A stretch of 64,000 nt of DNA from Asticcacaulis machinosus (GTDB taxonomy: Bacteria > Pseudomonadota > Alphaproteobacteria > Caulobacterales > Caulobacteraceae), in assembly GCF_028550435.1 (NCBI RefSeq), contig NZ_JAQQKV010000001.1, positions 62,001-126,000 of the forward strand. Reading direction: 5' to 3'. The translations under genes were made by a program, and so were the position numbers. Shown here piece after piece: positions 1 to 8,484 of the stretch; the first letter of the stretch is position 1; each line of letters begins with the position of its first letter. The notes beneath the pieces are model-generated. The model had not been told where the DNA came from. It worked only from the letters and a program-made list of their open reading frames with translations, and did no database searches.

Positions 1-1
1 C

Positions 2-391
2 GGACCTTGGAGCCGGATATGCGCACTGCCTGCGCTGTGGGCCGGACTTCTGTATGATCAAACCTCACTTGAGGCCGCCTGGGATATGGTCAAGGGCTGG
101 AGCCTGGAAGATCATGATACCTTGCGCGGTATGGCCGCAAAAACCGGCCTGAAAGGCTCGATCGCCGGTCGACCGGTTCAGGAAATTGCGATTGAGACAC
201 TCAATATCGCTCGTGAGGGGTTAAAGCGCCGGAATCGTCTGTCTGGTGGTCTGGTCGATGAAACGGGCTATCTTGGCGAACTGTTCGAGATAGCCGAAAG
301 CGGAATCACCCCCGCCGAGCGGCTTTTGGAGGCCTATCACGGGCGCTGGGGCGGGGACGTATCTCACCTGTACCGGGAATATGCGTACTAA
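2..391 (+). CDS. gshA: Glutamate-cysteine ligase, C-terminal part (gene cut by window edge)
   Basis: The reading frame is open from the first bases and ends with TAA at 389-391. The visible 129 residues begin in the LPALWAGLLYD stretch and end in EEYAY-like HLYREYAY, which I recognise as the C-terminal end of the alphaproteobacterial (plant-like) glutamate-cysteine ligase. That enzyme joins glutamate and cysteine in the first step of glutathione synthesis in the cytoplasm. The catalytic N-terminal part lies outside the window, so activity cannot be judged. An ATG at 86 is internal and is not the start. Family assignment is from remembered sequence similarity. Confidence 0.8.
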   Translation, partial: GPWSRICALPALWAGLLYDQTSLEAAWDMVKGWSLEDHDTLRGMAAKTGLKGSIAGRPVQEIAIETLNIAREGLKRRNRLSGGLVDETGYLGELFEIAESGITPAERLLEAYHGRWGGDVSHLYREYAY

Positions 392-528
392 AATTATCTC
401 GATCGTCCCGATTGAAACAATCTGACTTGCCAAAATTTTATTTTGCTGTTCTTTTCGTGACGTATATACGACAAATTTCGTATAACGTATAAAATGTTGC
501 GTCAGCCTCACAAAGAGACCTAAGCAGA
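392..528 (+). promoter_or_regulatory. AT-rich intergenic region with short palindromic repeats upstream of the peptide transporter
   Basis: The gap between gshA and the transporter is AT-rich and has repeated CGTATA/TATACG words around 461-491, including the near-palindrome ACGTATATACG and a second CGTATAACGTATA. These could be an operator or part of a promoter for the transporter. No clear -35/-10 pair could be fixed by eye. Confidence 0.25.
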
Positions 529-2409
529 ATGATAAATATCGTTATCGCCGCCGGCATTATTATCACGATCCTGACGGCGATCCCCGTCATTAATCAGATG
601 CGCAGGCACCCTAAGGGGCTGTTTGTCCTGTTTTTTGCCGAAATGTGGGAGCGTTTTTCCTACTACGGTATGCGGGCGCTGCTGATCTTTTACCTGACCA
701 AGCATTTTCTGTTCAGTGATGAAAAAGCCAGCCAGCAATATGCGTCATATACGACTCTCGTTTATCTCCTGCCGCTGATCGGTGGGTTGATGGCCGATAA
801 ATATCTGGGTACACGTAAGGCGATTGTGTTCGGTGCGCTGCTTCTGGTGCTGGGGCACGGCGGGATGGCGCTGGAAGGCTCACCGAACGTGCAGACCCTG
901 ACGCATCAGGGCGCGACCTATGAGTTTGTCCTTGAGGGCAATCATATGTCCAACCCGCTGCTGAAGGTGGGGGATGAGGCCTATGCTGTGGCGCCGACCA
1001 AAACAGGTGGCCTTGAGATCGTGGGGCTGCCTGCCGGTTCGGCTCTGCCGCCGGTGCTTGAGGCCGGATCGTTTGAAACGGGTGTCAAGAAAATCACGCC
1101 GTGGGCTGAACATGCCTTCTTCCTGTCGATTTCGCTGATCATTATGGGGGTGGGTTACCTTAAGCCCAATATTTCGTCGATTGTGGGCCAGCTTTATCCT
1201 GACAAAGACCCCCGCCGCGATTCAGGGTTTACCCTCTATTATTACGGCATCAATCTGGGCGGCTTCTGGGCGGCTATTTTGTGTGGCCTTTTGGGGGAAA
1301 CCTATGGCTGGGGTTATGGCTTCGGTCTGGCCGGACTTGGGATGCTGGCGGGCCTTGTGGTGTTTGTCATAGGTAAGCCGTGGCTTCAGGGTAATGGTGA
1401 GCCGCCGGCCCCGGAGCAGCTTAAAAAACAGGTGGCCGGCCCGATTAATCAGGAATGGCTGATCTACGGCGTTTCCATTCTGGCCCTGCCGCTGATTTAT
1501 TTCATGGTTCAGCGCAACGATGTGGTCGGATGGGTGCTTGGTGCCGCGTCCCTGTTGATTCTTGGTTATGTTATTTTCTGCATGATCACGCGCTATTCAA
1601 AGGTTGAGAATTTCCGCCTTGGGCTGGCTTTTGTGCTGATCTTCGCATCGGTGATTTTCTGGACCCTGTTTGAACAGGCGGGGTCATCGCTGAACCTGTT
1701 TGCCGCGCGCAATACCAACCTCAGCCTGATTGATGCGCCTCTTGTCCTGAACCTGCTGGGTCATACGGTTGTGCTGGCGACACCTGACCAACTGGCAGCA
1801 CTTACGCTGCCTGCGGGCTATACCCTAGTCGATATGACCTTGACCGCGTCTCAGGTGCAGTCATTCAATTCGGGCTTTATCCTGATCTTCGCGCCGGTAT
1901 TTGCGGCCATCTTCACGTTCCTCGGACGCCGTGGCGCTGATCCCGATCCAGTCAAGAAATTCTCGTTCGGTCTGGTCAATGTTGGCCTTGGCTTCCTGCT
2001 TCTGGTGTGGGGCGCGAACTTTGCCGATGGTGCCTTCCGGGTGCCGCTGGTGTTTCTGGCCATGACCTATCTGCTGCATACCTGGGGTGAACTGGCCCTG
2101 TCGCCGGTCGGTCTGTCGCAGATCACCAAGCTGTCGCCGCCGGTGATTGTTTCGACCATGATGGCGATCTGGTTCCTGGCCTCATCGGCTGCTCAGTATC
2201 TGGCGGGTATCATTGCCGGCCATACCTCGACCGCTACCGTCGGCGGGCAGGTGCTGGATCAGGCAGCAGCCCTTAAATCGTCGCTGGATGTGTTCTGGAC
2301 CATCGGCCTTTGGGGCGTGGGCTTAGGTATTGGCCTGTTTGTGTTGTCGTTCTTTATCAAGCACTGGTCATATGGGGCCAATGACACAACTAGCGAAAGC
2401 ACCCACTAA
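529..2409 (+). CDS. POT/PTR2-family peptide MFS transporter
   Basis: A 626-residue integral membrane protein of the proton-dependent oligopeptide transporter family, which imports di- and tripeptides across the inner membrane. The family proton-coupling motif ExxER followed by FSYYG is at about residues 38-47, GGLMADKYLG at 85-94 matches PTR2 signature 1, and YYYGINLGG near residue 240 matches signature 2. Two extra hydrophilic segments, at about residues 116-190 and 395-450, make it longer than the usual 450-500 residues and probably sit in the periplasm. I have seen such long-loop forms in Caulobacterales and Xanthomonadales. The 3' end overlaps the convergent tag gene by four bases. Substrate range is not shown by the sequence. 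Confidence 0.9.
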   Translation: MINIVIAAGIIITILTAIPVINQMRRHPKGLFVLFFAEMWERFSYYGMRALLIFYLTKHFLFSDEKASQQYASYTTLVYLLPLIGGLMADKYLGTRKAIVFGALLLVLGHGGMALEGSPNVQTLTHQGATYEFVLEGNHMSNPLLKVGDEAYAVAPTKTGGLEIVGLPAGSALPPVLEAGSFETGVKKITPWAEHAFFLSISLIIMGVGYLKPNISSIVGQLYPDKDPRRDSGFTLYYYGINLGGFWAAILCGLLGETYGWGYGFGLAGLGMLAGLVVFVIGKPWLQGNGEPPAPEQLKKQVAGPINQEWLIYGVSILALPLIYFMVQRNDVVGWVLGAASLLILGYVIFCMITRYSKVENFRLGLAFVLIFASVIFWTLFEQAGSSLNLFAARNTNLSLIDAPLVLNLLGHTVVLATPDQLAALTLPAGYTLVDMTLTASQVQSFNSGFILIFAPVFAAIFTFLGRRGADPDPVKKFSFGLVNVGLGFLLLVWGANFADGAFRVPLVFLAMTYLLHTWGELALSPVGLSQITKLSPPVIVSTMMAIWFLASSAAQYLAGIIAGHTSTATVGGQVLDQAAALKSSLDVFWTIGLWGVGLGIGLFVLSFFIKHWSYGANDTTSESTH

Positions 2410-2981
2410 ATGAGCTTAAGGGTCTGGTGACGGTCACAGCTTATCAGATGATCATTGACCAGACCCACCGCCTGCATGAAGGCATAGACAATGGTCGGGC
2501 CGCAAAACTTATAGCCTTTGGATTTCAACAGCTTCGACAGGGCGACTGAGGCGTCAGTTTGCGCCGGGATTTGAGTGTTTTCGGTGTAGTGGTTGACCTG
2601 AGGCCTGTAGCCTTGCGCGCCCCAGATCAGATCGCACAGCTCAATCCCCTGATCGCGCAGTTTCAGGGTAACCCGCGCATTATGAATGGCTGAGTTGATC
2701 TTGGCACGTGACCGGATGATGCGGGCGTCATTCATCAATCGCTCGACATCCATCTCATCAAAGCGGGCGACAATCTGCGGATCAAAGCCCTGAAATGCCT
2801 CACGCAGAGCGTCGCGTTTACGCAAGACCGTGATCCACGATAGCCCCGCCTGAAAGCCATCCAGCACCAGCTTTTCATAGAGGGCGCGCGAATCATAAAC
2901 CGGCGTACCCCATTCATGATCATGGTAGGGGCCGTATTCGGGATGGGCTTCGGCCCAAGGACATCGTTTGAGGCTGGGCAT
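2406..2981 (-). CDS. tag: DNA-3-methyladenine glycosylase I
   Basis: A 191-residue base-excision repair enzyme that removes 3-methyladenine from alkylated DNA. The structural zinc ligands of the Tag family are in place: C7 in RCPW, H20 in YHDHEWG, H178 and C182 in NDHLISCDRH. The active-site region reads LDGFQAGLSW, so the residue matching Glu38 of the E. coli enzyme is Asp41; I believe this substitution occurs in other alphaproteobacterial Tag proteins. The gene starts five bases after the ygfZ-like gene ends, so the two are probably cotranscribed. It overlaps the convergent transporter end. Confidence 0.92.
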   Translation of the reverse strand: MPSLKRCPWAEAHPEYGPYHDHEWGTPVYDSRALYEKLVLDGFQAGLSWITVLRKRDALREAFQGFDPQIVARFDEMDVERLMNDARIIRSRAKINSAIHNARVTLKLRDQGIELCDLIWGAQGYRPQVNHYTENTQIPAQTDASVALSKLLKSKGYKFCGPTIVYAFMQAVGLVNDHLISCDRHQTLKLI

Positions 2982-2986
2982 AGGGT

Positions 2987-3835
2987 TTATCCAGCGGGGT
3001 TAGCGACCGCGATATGGGGCTGCAACCAGTCAGGGATGTCAAGTGAGGCGGCATGGCCATTGACCGTCAATTGGCCGTCGATGCGGTCCAGCCGCATCAG
3101 GCCCAAAGCACGCGGCGCCTGTGAGGCGACAATCTCACCAGCCCGGCGTTCACCGTTCAGGACTTCGGTTTCAAACGGCACATCGGTAATGGTTTTGAGG
3201 GGTAGAATACGGTTCTTGATCTGACCGCGGCGTTTCATCCGTGAGGTGGTTTCCTGACCGACAAAACAGCCTTTTTTGAAGTCGATCGCTTCCAAAAGAT
3301 CGAGATTGGCGTCGATGGGATACACATATTCACGCGGATAATCGAATACCGGATCACTCAGGCCATGCGTCAGGCGATAGTCTTTCCACACGCTGATGTC
3401 GGCCGTGGGCGTTTGTGGGGCATAGCTGAGGCCAAGGCCTCCGTCCTGACCGATAATGGCCGCGCGGGGGTCTTCGCTAAAGCCCCCGGGCAGGGGGCCG
3501 CCAAAGGCCGCAAACACAGGGTTATCCAATTTCGATAAGGTGATTTTGGCCCGCAGCTTATAAAGGTTCAGCCGCGTAAACATCTCATCACGCAGATCGC
3601 ATGGAATATCGAGCCAGGCTTCTTCGGCTGAGACCGTATAGATAAAGGCATCGGTGATCATCTTGCCCTGAGGGGTCAGGAAGGCAGCGTAATATAGCTG
3701 GTTCAGCTTACCGTCATCCACATCGGCCATAATCTTATCGAGATTGATCGTGGACTGGCCTTGTAAGAATTTAGCCCAATCCGGGCCGGTAAACCCGATC
3801 AGGGCGCGGTGGGGCAGGGCGGCAATCTGGGTCAT
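2987..3835 (-). CDS. ygfZ: YgfZ/GcvT-family folate-binding protein for iron-sulfur cluster assembly
   Basis: A 282-residue protein with the YgfZ signature KGCFVGQE at about residues 188-195, including the conserved cysteine C190. YgfZ proteins bind tetrahydrofolate and help maturation or repair of certain iron-sulfur enzymes in the cytoplasm; they resemble the T-protein of the glycine cleavage system but lack its role. It is the first gene of a two-gene minus-strand unit with tag. The roughly 150-bp region to 3985 separates it from the divergent dihydroorotase gene and should hold both promoters. Confidence 0.88.
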   Translation of the reverse strand: MTQIAALPHRALIGFTGPDWAKFLQGQSTINLDKIMADVDDGKLNQLYYAAFLTPQGKMITDAFIYTVSAEEAWLDIPCDLRDEMFTRLNLYKLRAKITLSKLDNPVFAAFGGPLPGGFSEDPRAAIIGQDGGLGLSYAPQTPTADISVWKDYRLTHGLSDPVFDYPREYVYPIDANLDLLEAIDFKKGCFVGQETTSRMKRRGQIKNRILPLKTITDVPFETEVLNGERRAGEIVASQAPRALGLMRLDRIDGQLTVNGHAASLDIPDWLQPHIAVANPAG

Positions 3836-3985
3836 TAGGTTATCCTGAAAATCTCAGCCTTATTTGGGCGTGTTCCGGCGTGACCGCAAGGCTTAAACGG
3901 CGGACTAAACACGGTAAAATGTCTGGCCTAGTCCCCCTCAAAAGGTGTAATACGCCGCCATAAATCAAACCGAACGGAGCCCGCC

Positions 3986-5311
3986 ATGCCCACTTACGAT
4001 ATGATTATCAAAAATGCCGATATCATCAATCATGCGGGGCGTGGCATGGGCGATATCGCCATCAAGGACGGCAAGTTCGCGGGCTTTGGCCATTTTGATG
4101 CGACAGACGCCGGTGAGGTGTTTGATGCTTCTGGTCTGCTGGCCATGCCCGGCGTGATCGACACGCAGGTGCATTTCCGTGAGCCGGGCCTTGAGTGGAA
4201 GGAAGATCTGGAAACCGGCTCTCAGGCCGCGGTCATGGGTGGGGTCGTGGCGGTGTTTGAAATGCCCAACACCAACCCCAACACCATCGACGTGGCGACC
4301 TTTGAGGATAAGCTGAAGCGCGCCCATCACCGCATGCACTGTGACCATGCCTTTTATGTCGGCGGCACCCATGAAAACATCCATCATCTGGCCGAACTGG
4401 AGCGCCTGAAAGGCTGCTGCGGCGTCAAGGTGTTTATGGGGGCCTCGACCGGCTCCCTGCTGATTGCCGATGACGCGGGGGTAGCGGCGGTGCTGAAGGC
4501 CGTCAATCGCCGCGCGACTTTCCACTCTGAGGACGAGTATCGTCTGGCCGAGCGCCGCCCGCTGGCGCGAGAAAATGACTGGACCAGCCATGACTATGTC
4601 CGTGATGCGGAATCTGCCATTCAGTCGACCCATCGTCTGGTGCGTCTGGCGCGTGAGGCGGGGAAGCGCATTCACGTCCTGCATGTGACGACTGCCGAAG
4701 AAATCGATTTCCTGTCCAAGAATAAGGATATCGCCACCGTCGAGATCACGCCGCAGCACCTGACTCTGGTGGCGCCGGAAGCCTATGAGCGCCTCAAAGG
4801 TCTGGCTCAGATGAACCCCCCGATCCGCAATCAGTACCATGTTGATGGCCTGTGGCGCGGTATCCTTCAGGGCGTTGCCGATGTGCTGGGGTCCGATCAT
4901 GCGCCCCATACGCTGGAAGAAAAATCAAAGCCTTATCCGGCCTCACCATCGGGTATGCCGGGGGTGCAGACCTTGCTGCCGGTTATGCTGACCCACGTTA
5001 ATAACGGTAAGCTGTCGCTGGAGCGGCTGGTCGACCTGACCTCGGCGGGCGCGCAGCGCGTGTTTGGTGTGGCGGGCAAGGGCCGTATGGCCGAAGGCTA
5101 TGATGCTGACATTACTCTGGTCGATATGAACCATAAGCGTATCTTAAAGCACGAAAATATGCGCTCACGCTGCGGCTGGACGCCGTTTGATGGTTTTGAG
5201 GCCCACGGCTGGCCCAAGGCGACCATCATCCGTGGCAAGGTGGTCATGCGTGACGACGAGATCGTTCTGCCGTCAAGGGGGGAGTCCTGCCGCTTCATGG
5301 AAACCCTGTAA
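3986..5311 (+). CDS. pyrC: Dihydroorotase-family amidohydrolase (pyrC-like, QxH metal motif)
   Basis: A 441-residue TIM-barrel amidohydrolase of the class I dihydroorotase/allantoinase superfamily, probably forming dihydroorotate in pyrimidine synthesis. The usual HxH metal motif reads Q61-V-H63-F-REP, so the first His is Gln. Other expected ligands are visible: K148 in GVKVFMG (possible carboxylated lysine), H180, H230 or H233 in the IHVLHVTT segment, and D304 in GSDHAP. I recall that a validated alphaproteobacterial dihydroorotase subgroup shares the Q, so this is likely a family trait. The start is supported by CGGAG nine bases upstream. Without a pyrB neighbour the exact substrate stays an inference. 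Confidence 0.8.
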   Translation: MPTYDMIIKNADIINHAGRGMGDIAIKDGKFAGFGHFDATDAGEVFDASGLLAMPGVIDTQVHFREPGLEWKEDLETGSQAAVMGGVVAVFEMPNTNPNTIDVATFEDKLKRAHHRMHCDHAFYVGGTHENIHHLAELERLKGCCGVKVFMGASTGSLLIADDAGVAAVLKAVNRRATFHSEDEYRLAERRPLARENDWTSHDYVRDAESAIQSTHRLVRLAREAGKRIHVLHVTTAEEIDFLSKNKDIATVEITPQHLTLVAPEAYERLKGLAQMNPPIRNQYHVDGLWRGILQGVADVLGSDHAPHTLEEKSKPYPASPSGMPGVQTLLPVMLTHVNNGKLSLERLVDLTSAGAQRVFGVAGKGRMAEGYDADITLVDMNHKRILKHENMRSRCGWTPFDGFEAHGWPKATIIRGKVVMRDDEIVLPSRGESCRFMETL

Positions 5312-5408
5312 ATCGTGGTCTTTGGTCATCTAATACGCAGCCTTCGCTAGCAGGTACCTAATGTACCTGCGTCGCTTGTCAGCTATTATATGACTCAAAT
5401 CTCACGAT
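5312..5408. repeat. Long imperfect palindrome (97 nt), copy A
   Basis: Begins right after the dihydroorotase stop codon. The outer ends ATCGTG (5312-5317) and CACGAT (5403-5408) pair, the inner arms GCAGGTAC (5350-5357) and GTACCTGC (5363-5370) pair exactly around a five-base loop, and the flanks TTTGGTCAT and ATGACTCAAA pair with a bulge. A similar element of almost the same length and layout follows petC at 15753-15848. It may be a mobile-palindrome (REP-like) family or a transcript-end structure. Confidence 0.5.
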
Positions 5409-5430
5409 TTACGGATCGTGACCTATAAAC

Positions 5431-5467
5431 AAAGACCCCCGCAGGATGTTGTCCTGCGGGGGTCTTT
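5431..5467. terminator. Strong bidirectional Rho-independent terminator
   Basis: A perfect 16-bp inverted repeat: AAAGACCCCCGCAGGA at 5431-5446 and its exact complement at 5452-5467, with a five-base loop. The GC-rich stem has A-rich and T-rich ends, so it can end transcripts from both the plus-strand dihydroorotase gene and the minus-strand cysteine-rich gene that converges on it. Confidence 0.85.
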
Positions 5468-5487
5468 GCTTAGCGAAATTGGCTGTT

Positions 5488-6861
5488 TTATTGAACGTCC
5501 GAAACATAGGTGCCGTTGCCGGGGATTTTGCAGGTCTCGTAACCCGGACGGTTCTTGGCGATATTACAGGCGACAATATCCTCATACGACGTGCGGGTCT
5601 TGCTGAGTGCGGCCACATAACCACGCTTATTAGTGCAGGCCAGTTCCACAAGAATGCCGTCTGAATCGGTCACGCCGGCATAACGGACTTCTTTGACGTC
5701 ACAATCCTTTTTGTCGGCCTTAGCCAGTTTATCAAGGTGAGCCGTCAGTACCGTGGCCGGCGTCAGGCTGCATTCGCGCTTACGGGCGACACCGGCATAA
5801 CAATCGAATATGTCGATCTTTGCGGTCGAGCCTTCATTAGGGATGAAGCCCATCAGACCATAGACCTGTTCCGGACATTTAAACTCAACAAAGTCACGAT
5901 TGGTCTGGGTTTGTGTGCCGATGACATTATATGACTCGACCGTGCATGGCTTGCCTGCAGCGGCCAGAACTTTGGTGTAGGTTGCGTTCTGAGAGGCGGT
6001 CAGGGATGCGGCATCCGTATATTGGCACGGGCCCAAAGTCCCCGCATTGGCACAACTGATTTTGGCGACATATTCGCCGCTGGATTTGGCGCGAACTAGA
6101 AAGCCCGGCTCATTGGCGCAGCCAAATTCATAGTAGTCTTCATTATCAGCTACTACGCGTCCGATCAGGCGTGAGTTGTTGACCTGACAGGAAGCTGACG
6201 CTTTTTCGGCCAAGGGCTTAATGACCGCCAGCGCCTGTTCGCGGGTGGTGAACTGGCAGGTCACTTTGCGCTGTTCCATGACAAGGCAGTTATCAAAGGA
6301 CGTCTTAGCCGTCGATCCGGTGCGTGCCAGATCAAGCACGCCGCCCACGCCGGATTCACAACCCAGCTCATAGCGGTCTAATTTCGCTTCATCGCTGCTG
6401 CCTATCCAGCGGGCATTGTTAACCACGCAGGGCGAACCCAGAGTCTGAACGGATGATTGCAGCCAGGCATAGTGCTTTGCATTACCCGGCAGAACGCACT
6501 TTGTGGCCTTGGGGTCGAGGGCATTTTGCGATGCTGCCTGAGTGCAGTTAAAGGCAGTGGCGGTATTGTCCGGATTTTTGGCCAGAATATAACCCGGCCC
6601 GGTCTGACAGGCGACTTCGTAGACCATCACCTTGCTTTTTTTGCCGTCGGCAGTGGTGACATTGCTTTCACCAACATGGTGGGCGTCGGCGATCTGGCAG
6701 GGCGCGCCGCTGGCACTAAGAATTGCAGGCGCATCGGCCATGCCCTTGGCACGGGTTTTATCCGTCACCTTCACGTCAGCGGCCAGTGCCTGACCCGCGC
6801 CCATGACGAGCACAGTGGCCGCAAGCATCGCCGGAAGTTTGCGGGCTATTGAGAAAATGTT
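5488..6861 (-). CDS. Secreted protein of five tandem four-cysteine modules, function unknown
   Basis: A 457-residue protein if started at ATG 6861, which gives a clean signal peptide (basic start, hydrophobic core, AQALAAD cleavage site). A longer frame to 6981 adds 40 residues before that signal and is unlikely. The mature protein is five repeats of about 80-95 residues. Each repeat has four cysteines: one in a C-x-V/I start, one in a YE-x-x-C strand, and two toward its end, giving 20 cysteines in all. The even count and export suggest two disulfides per module in the periplasm or outside. I do not recognise the family. It stands alone, ends at a strong terminator, and has no helpful neighbour. 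Confidence 0.8.
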   Translation of the reverse strand, partial: NIFSIARKLPAMLAATVLVMGAGQALAADVKVTDKTRAKGMADAPAILSASGAPCQIADAHHVGESNVTTADGKKSKVMVYEVACQTGPGYILAKNPDNTATAFNCTQAASQNALDPKATKCVLPGNAKHYAWLQSSVQTLGSPCVVNNARWIGSSDEAKLDRYELGCESGVGGVLDLARTGSTAKTSFDNCLVMEQRKVTCQFTTREQALAVIKPLAEKASASCQVNNSRLIGRVVADNEDYYEFGCANEPGFLVRAKSSGEYVAKISCANAGTLGPCQYTDAASLTASQNATYTKVLAAAGKPCTVESYNVIGTQTQTNRDFVEFKCPEQVYGLMGFIPNEGSTAKIDIFDCYAGVARKRECSLTPATVLTAHLDKLAKADKKDCDVKEVRYAGVTDSDGILVELACTNKRGYVAALSKTRTSYEDIVACNIAKNRPGYETCKIPGNGTYVSDVQ

Positions 6862-7071
6862 CATCGTAGTTTCCCGAGAGAGTGTTTTGAAATACCTCAG
6901 CGCAACGGCCTTGACCCGGCTTATAAGGGGTGGTGTTGTCATATTTATGCGCAGACTGCCTACAGGATATGGCCTAAGCATGGCAAGACCTTAAAGGCGC
7001 TGCGTAATGTTTAAAGACCGCTGAAAATAAAAATTCTATATCGGCATAAGCCGAAGGCTTTGGGAAACGTC

Positions 7072-7821
7072 ATGAGTGAGTGGATTCTGAGTGAAAATAC
7101 GGATGGCATCGTCCATGTGCGCCTCAATCGCGCATCGAAAAAGAATGCCCTGACGTCGGATATGTATCGGGCTCTGAGTGAGCATATTCATGCCGCGGCA
7201 GCAGATATTCAGGTGAAGGCTGTGGTTCTAAGCGCCGAAGGCAGTGATTTTTGCGCCGGCAATGACATCCTTGATTTTATGCAATCGGGCTTCATGAATG
7301 GCGGTGTTGAGGACTTGCCGGTTTTTCAATTCCTGAAAGCTATCAATTATTTCCCTAAGCCACTTGTGGCCGCGGTTCAGGGGCAGGCCGTAGGGGTCGG
7401 CACTACCCTGCTGCTGCATTGCGATCTGGTATATTTATCATCAGATGCGCGCTTATCCCTGCCGTTTGTGCAGCTTGGTCTGGTGCCGGAGGCGGGTTCT
7501 AGTCGTCTTTTGCCAAAACTTGTCGGCCACCAGCGGGCCTTTGCGTGGATGACCTTGGGTGAGGTGGTGACAGCCCCCGAAGCGCTGCGGCTTAATCTGG
7601 CGACGGCGGTTGTTGACGATGACGTTTTAGGGGCGGCTATGGTTGCGGCGCGGAGATTGGCCAAATTGTCGCCGTCGGCGCTTCGTCACACGAAATCCCT
7701 GATGCGCGATCCTGACGATCTGTGGGCCGTTATTGTAGAGGAGGGGCGCATTTTCCGGGAGCAACTGGCATCCCCCGAAGCGGCGCAAGCCTTTACCGCC
7801 TTTATGAAAAAATCCGCCTGA
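7072..7821 (+). CDS. Enoyl-CoA hydratase/isomerase (crotonase) family protein
   Basis: A 249-residue crotonase-fold enzyme; I chose ATG 7072 over an upstream TTG at 7060. The oxyanion-hole segments are visible: SDFCAGNDILDF near residue 62 and VQGQAVGVGTTLLLHCDL near residue 105. The segment LGLVPEAGSS carries the Glu that usually acts as one catalytic acid/base in hydratases, while the position of the other Glu is occupied by a different residue, as in several isomerases and PaaG-like enzymes. It probably acts on acyl-CoA intermediates in fatty acid or aromatic acid breakdown. Exact substrate unknown. Confidence 0.85.
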   Translation: MSEWILSENTDGIVHVRLNRASKKNALTSDMYRALSEHIHAAAADIQVKAVVLSAEGSDFCAGNDILDFMQSGFMNGGVEDLPVFQFLKAINYFPKPLVAAVQGQAVGVGTTLLLHCDLVYLSSDARLSLPFVQLGLVPEAGSSRLLPKLVGHQRAFAWMTLGEVVTAPEALRLNLATAVVDDDVLGAAMVAARRLAKLSPSALRHTKSLMRDPDDLWAVIVEEGRIFREQLASPEAAQAFTAFMKKSA

Positions 7822-7953
7822 TGGCCAAGGCTCACCATAGAGTTGTCACAGTTTGACGGTCTAATTGATTTGACGCGGATACCCGTGCGTTATAAATCGC
7901 GCGCTCCCGGCACCTGATAGTTTATTTGGCCGGATCAGGTTGAGGTTACGGAT

Positions 7954-8484
7954 TTGCCCTTGGACGCATATCTTTACAGCGACACGACAAACGCACTGGT
8001 GGTCATGCCGGAGGCGGCGCATCAGGAGTCGGCTATAAATAACCTTATCTATAAGGTTTTTGGTCCCGGTCGCTACGTCAAGACGGCTGAGCGTCTGCGT
8101 GAGGGTAATCACCCATGCCCCGACCTTAGTCTGGTCGCCATGAAGGGGGAAACCCTTATGGGCTCCGTCAGGTTATGGCCGGTAGTCGTAAAATCTGATG
8201 ATGGTGACACGGTCACCGAAGTGGCCTTTCTGGGGCCGATTACGGTCGATCCGGCCGTGCAGGGCGGGGGGATTGGCTCGCAATTGGTTGAAGCTGCACT
8301 GGATAAGGCATTCGCCAAAGGCCTGAGTGCAGTGCTTCTGGTCGGGGATTTTGACTATTTCAAGCGGTTTGGGTTTGAGCGGGCGCAGGTCTCCCTGCCG
8401 GGGCCTGCCGACCCTAAGCGTATCCTGATTGCCTATGCGCAGGGGGCGGCGCCGCTTACGGGTAAGGTCAGTGTCCGGCGCTGA
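7954..8484 (+). CDS. GNAT-family N-acetyltransferase
   Basis: A 176-residue protein of the GNAT fold, which transfers an acetyl group from acetyl-CoA to an amine. The acetyl-CoA binding loop is visible as VQGGGIGSQLVEAAL at about residues 106-120 (Q/RxxGxG/A motif). The TTG start at 7954 is preceded by GAGG at a good distance; the next in-frame ATG at 8005 would remove part of the first strand. It overlaps the DUF1285 gene by 14 bases, so the two are probably cotranscribed. Substrate is unknown; the annotation YhbS-like would be reasonable. Confidence 0.82.
   Translation: MPLDAYLYSDTTNALVVMPEAAHQESAINNLIYKVFGPGRYVKTAERLREGNHPCPDLSLVAMKGETLMGSVRLWPVVVKSDDGDTVTEVAFLGPITVDPAVQGGGIGSQLVEAALDKAFAKGLSAVLLVGDFDYFKRFGFERAQVSLPGPADPKRILIAYAQGAAPLTGKVSVRR

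Noticed and set aside
3965-4909. Minus-strand ORF of 314 codons
   Set aside because: Antisense to the dihydroorotase gene, with no recognisable motif; it is rich in His, Arg and Gln as expected for a shadow frame.
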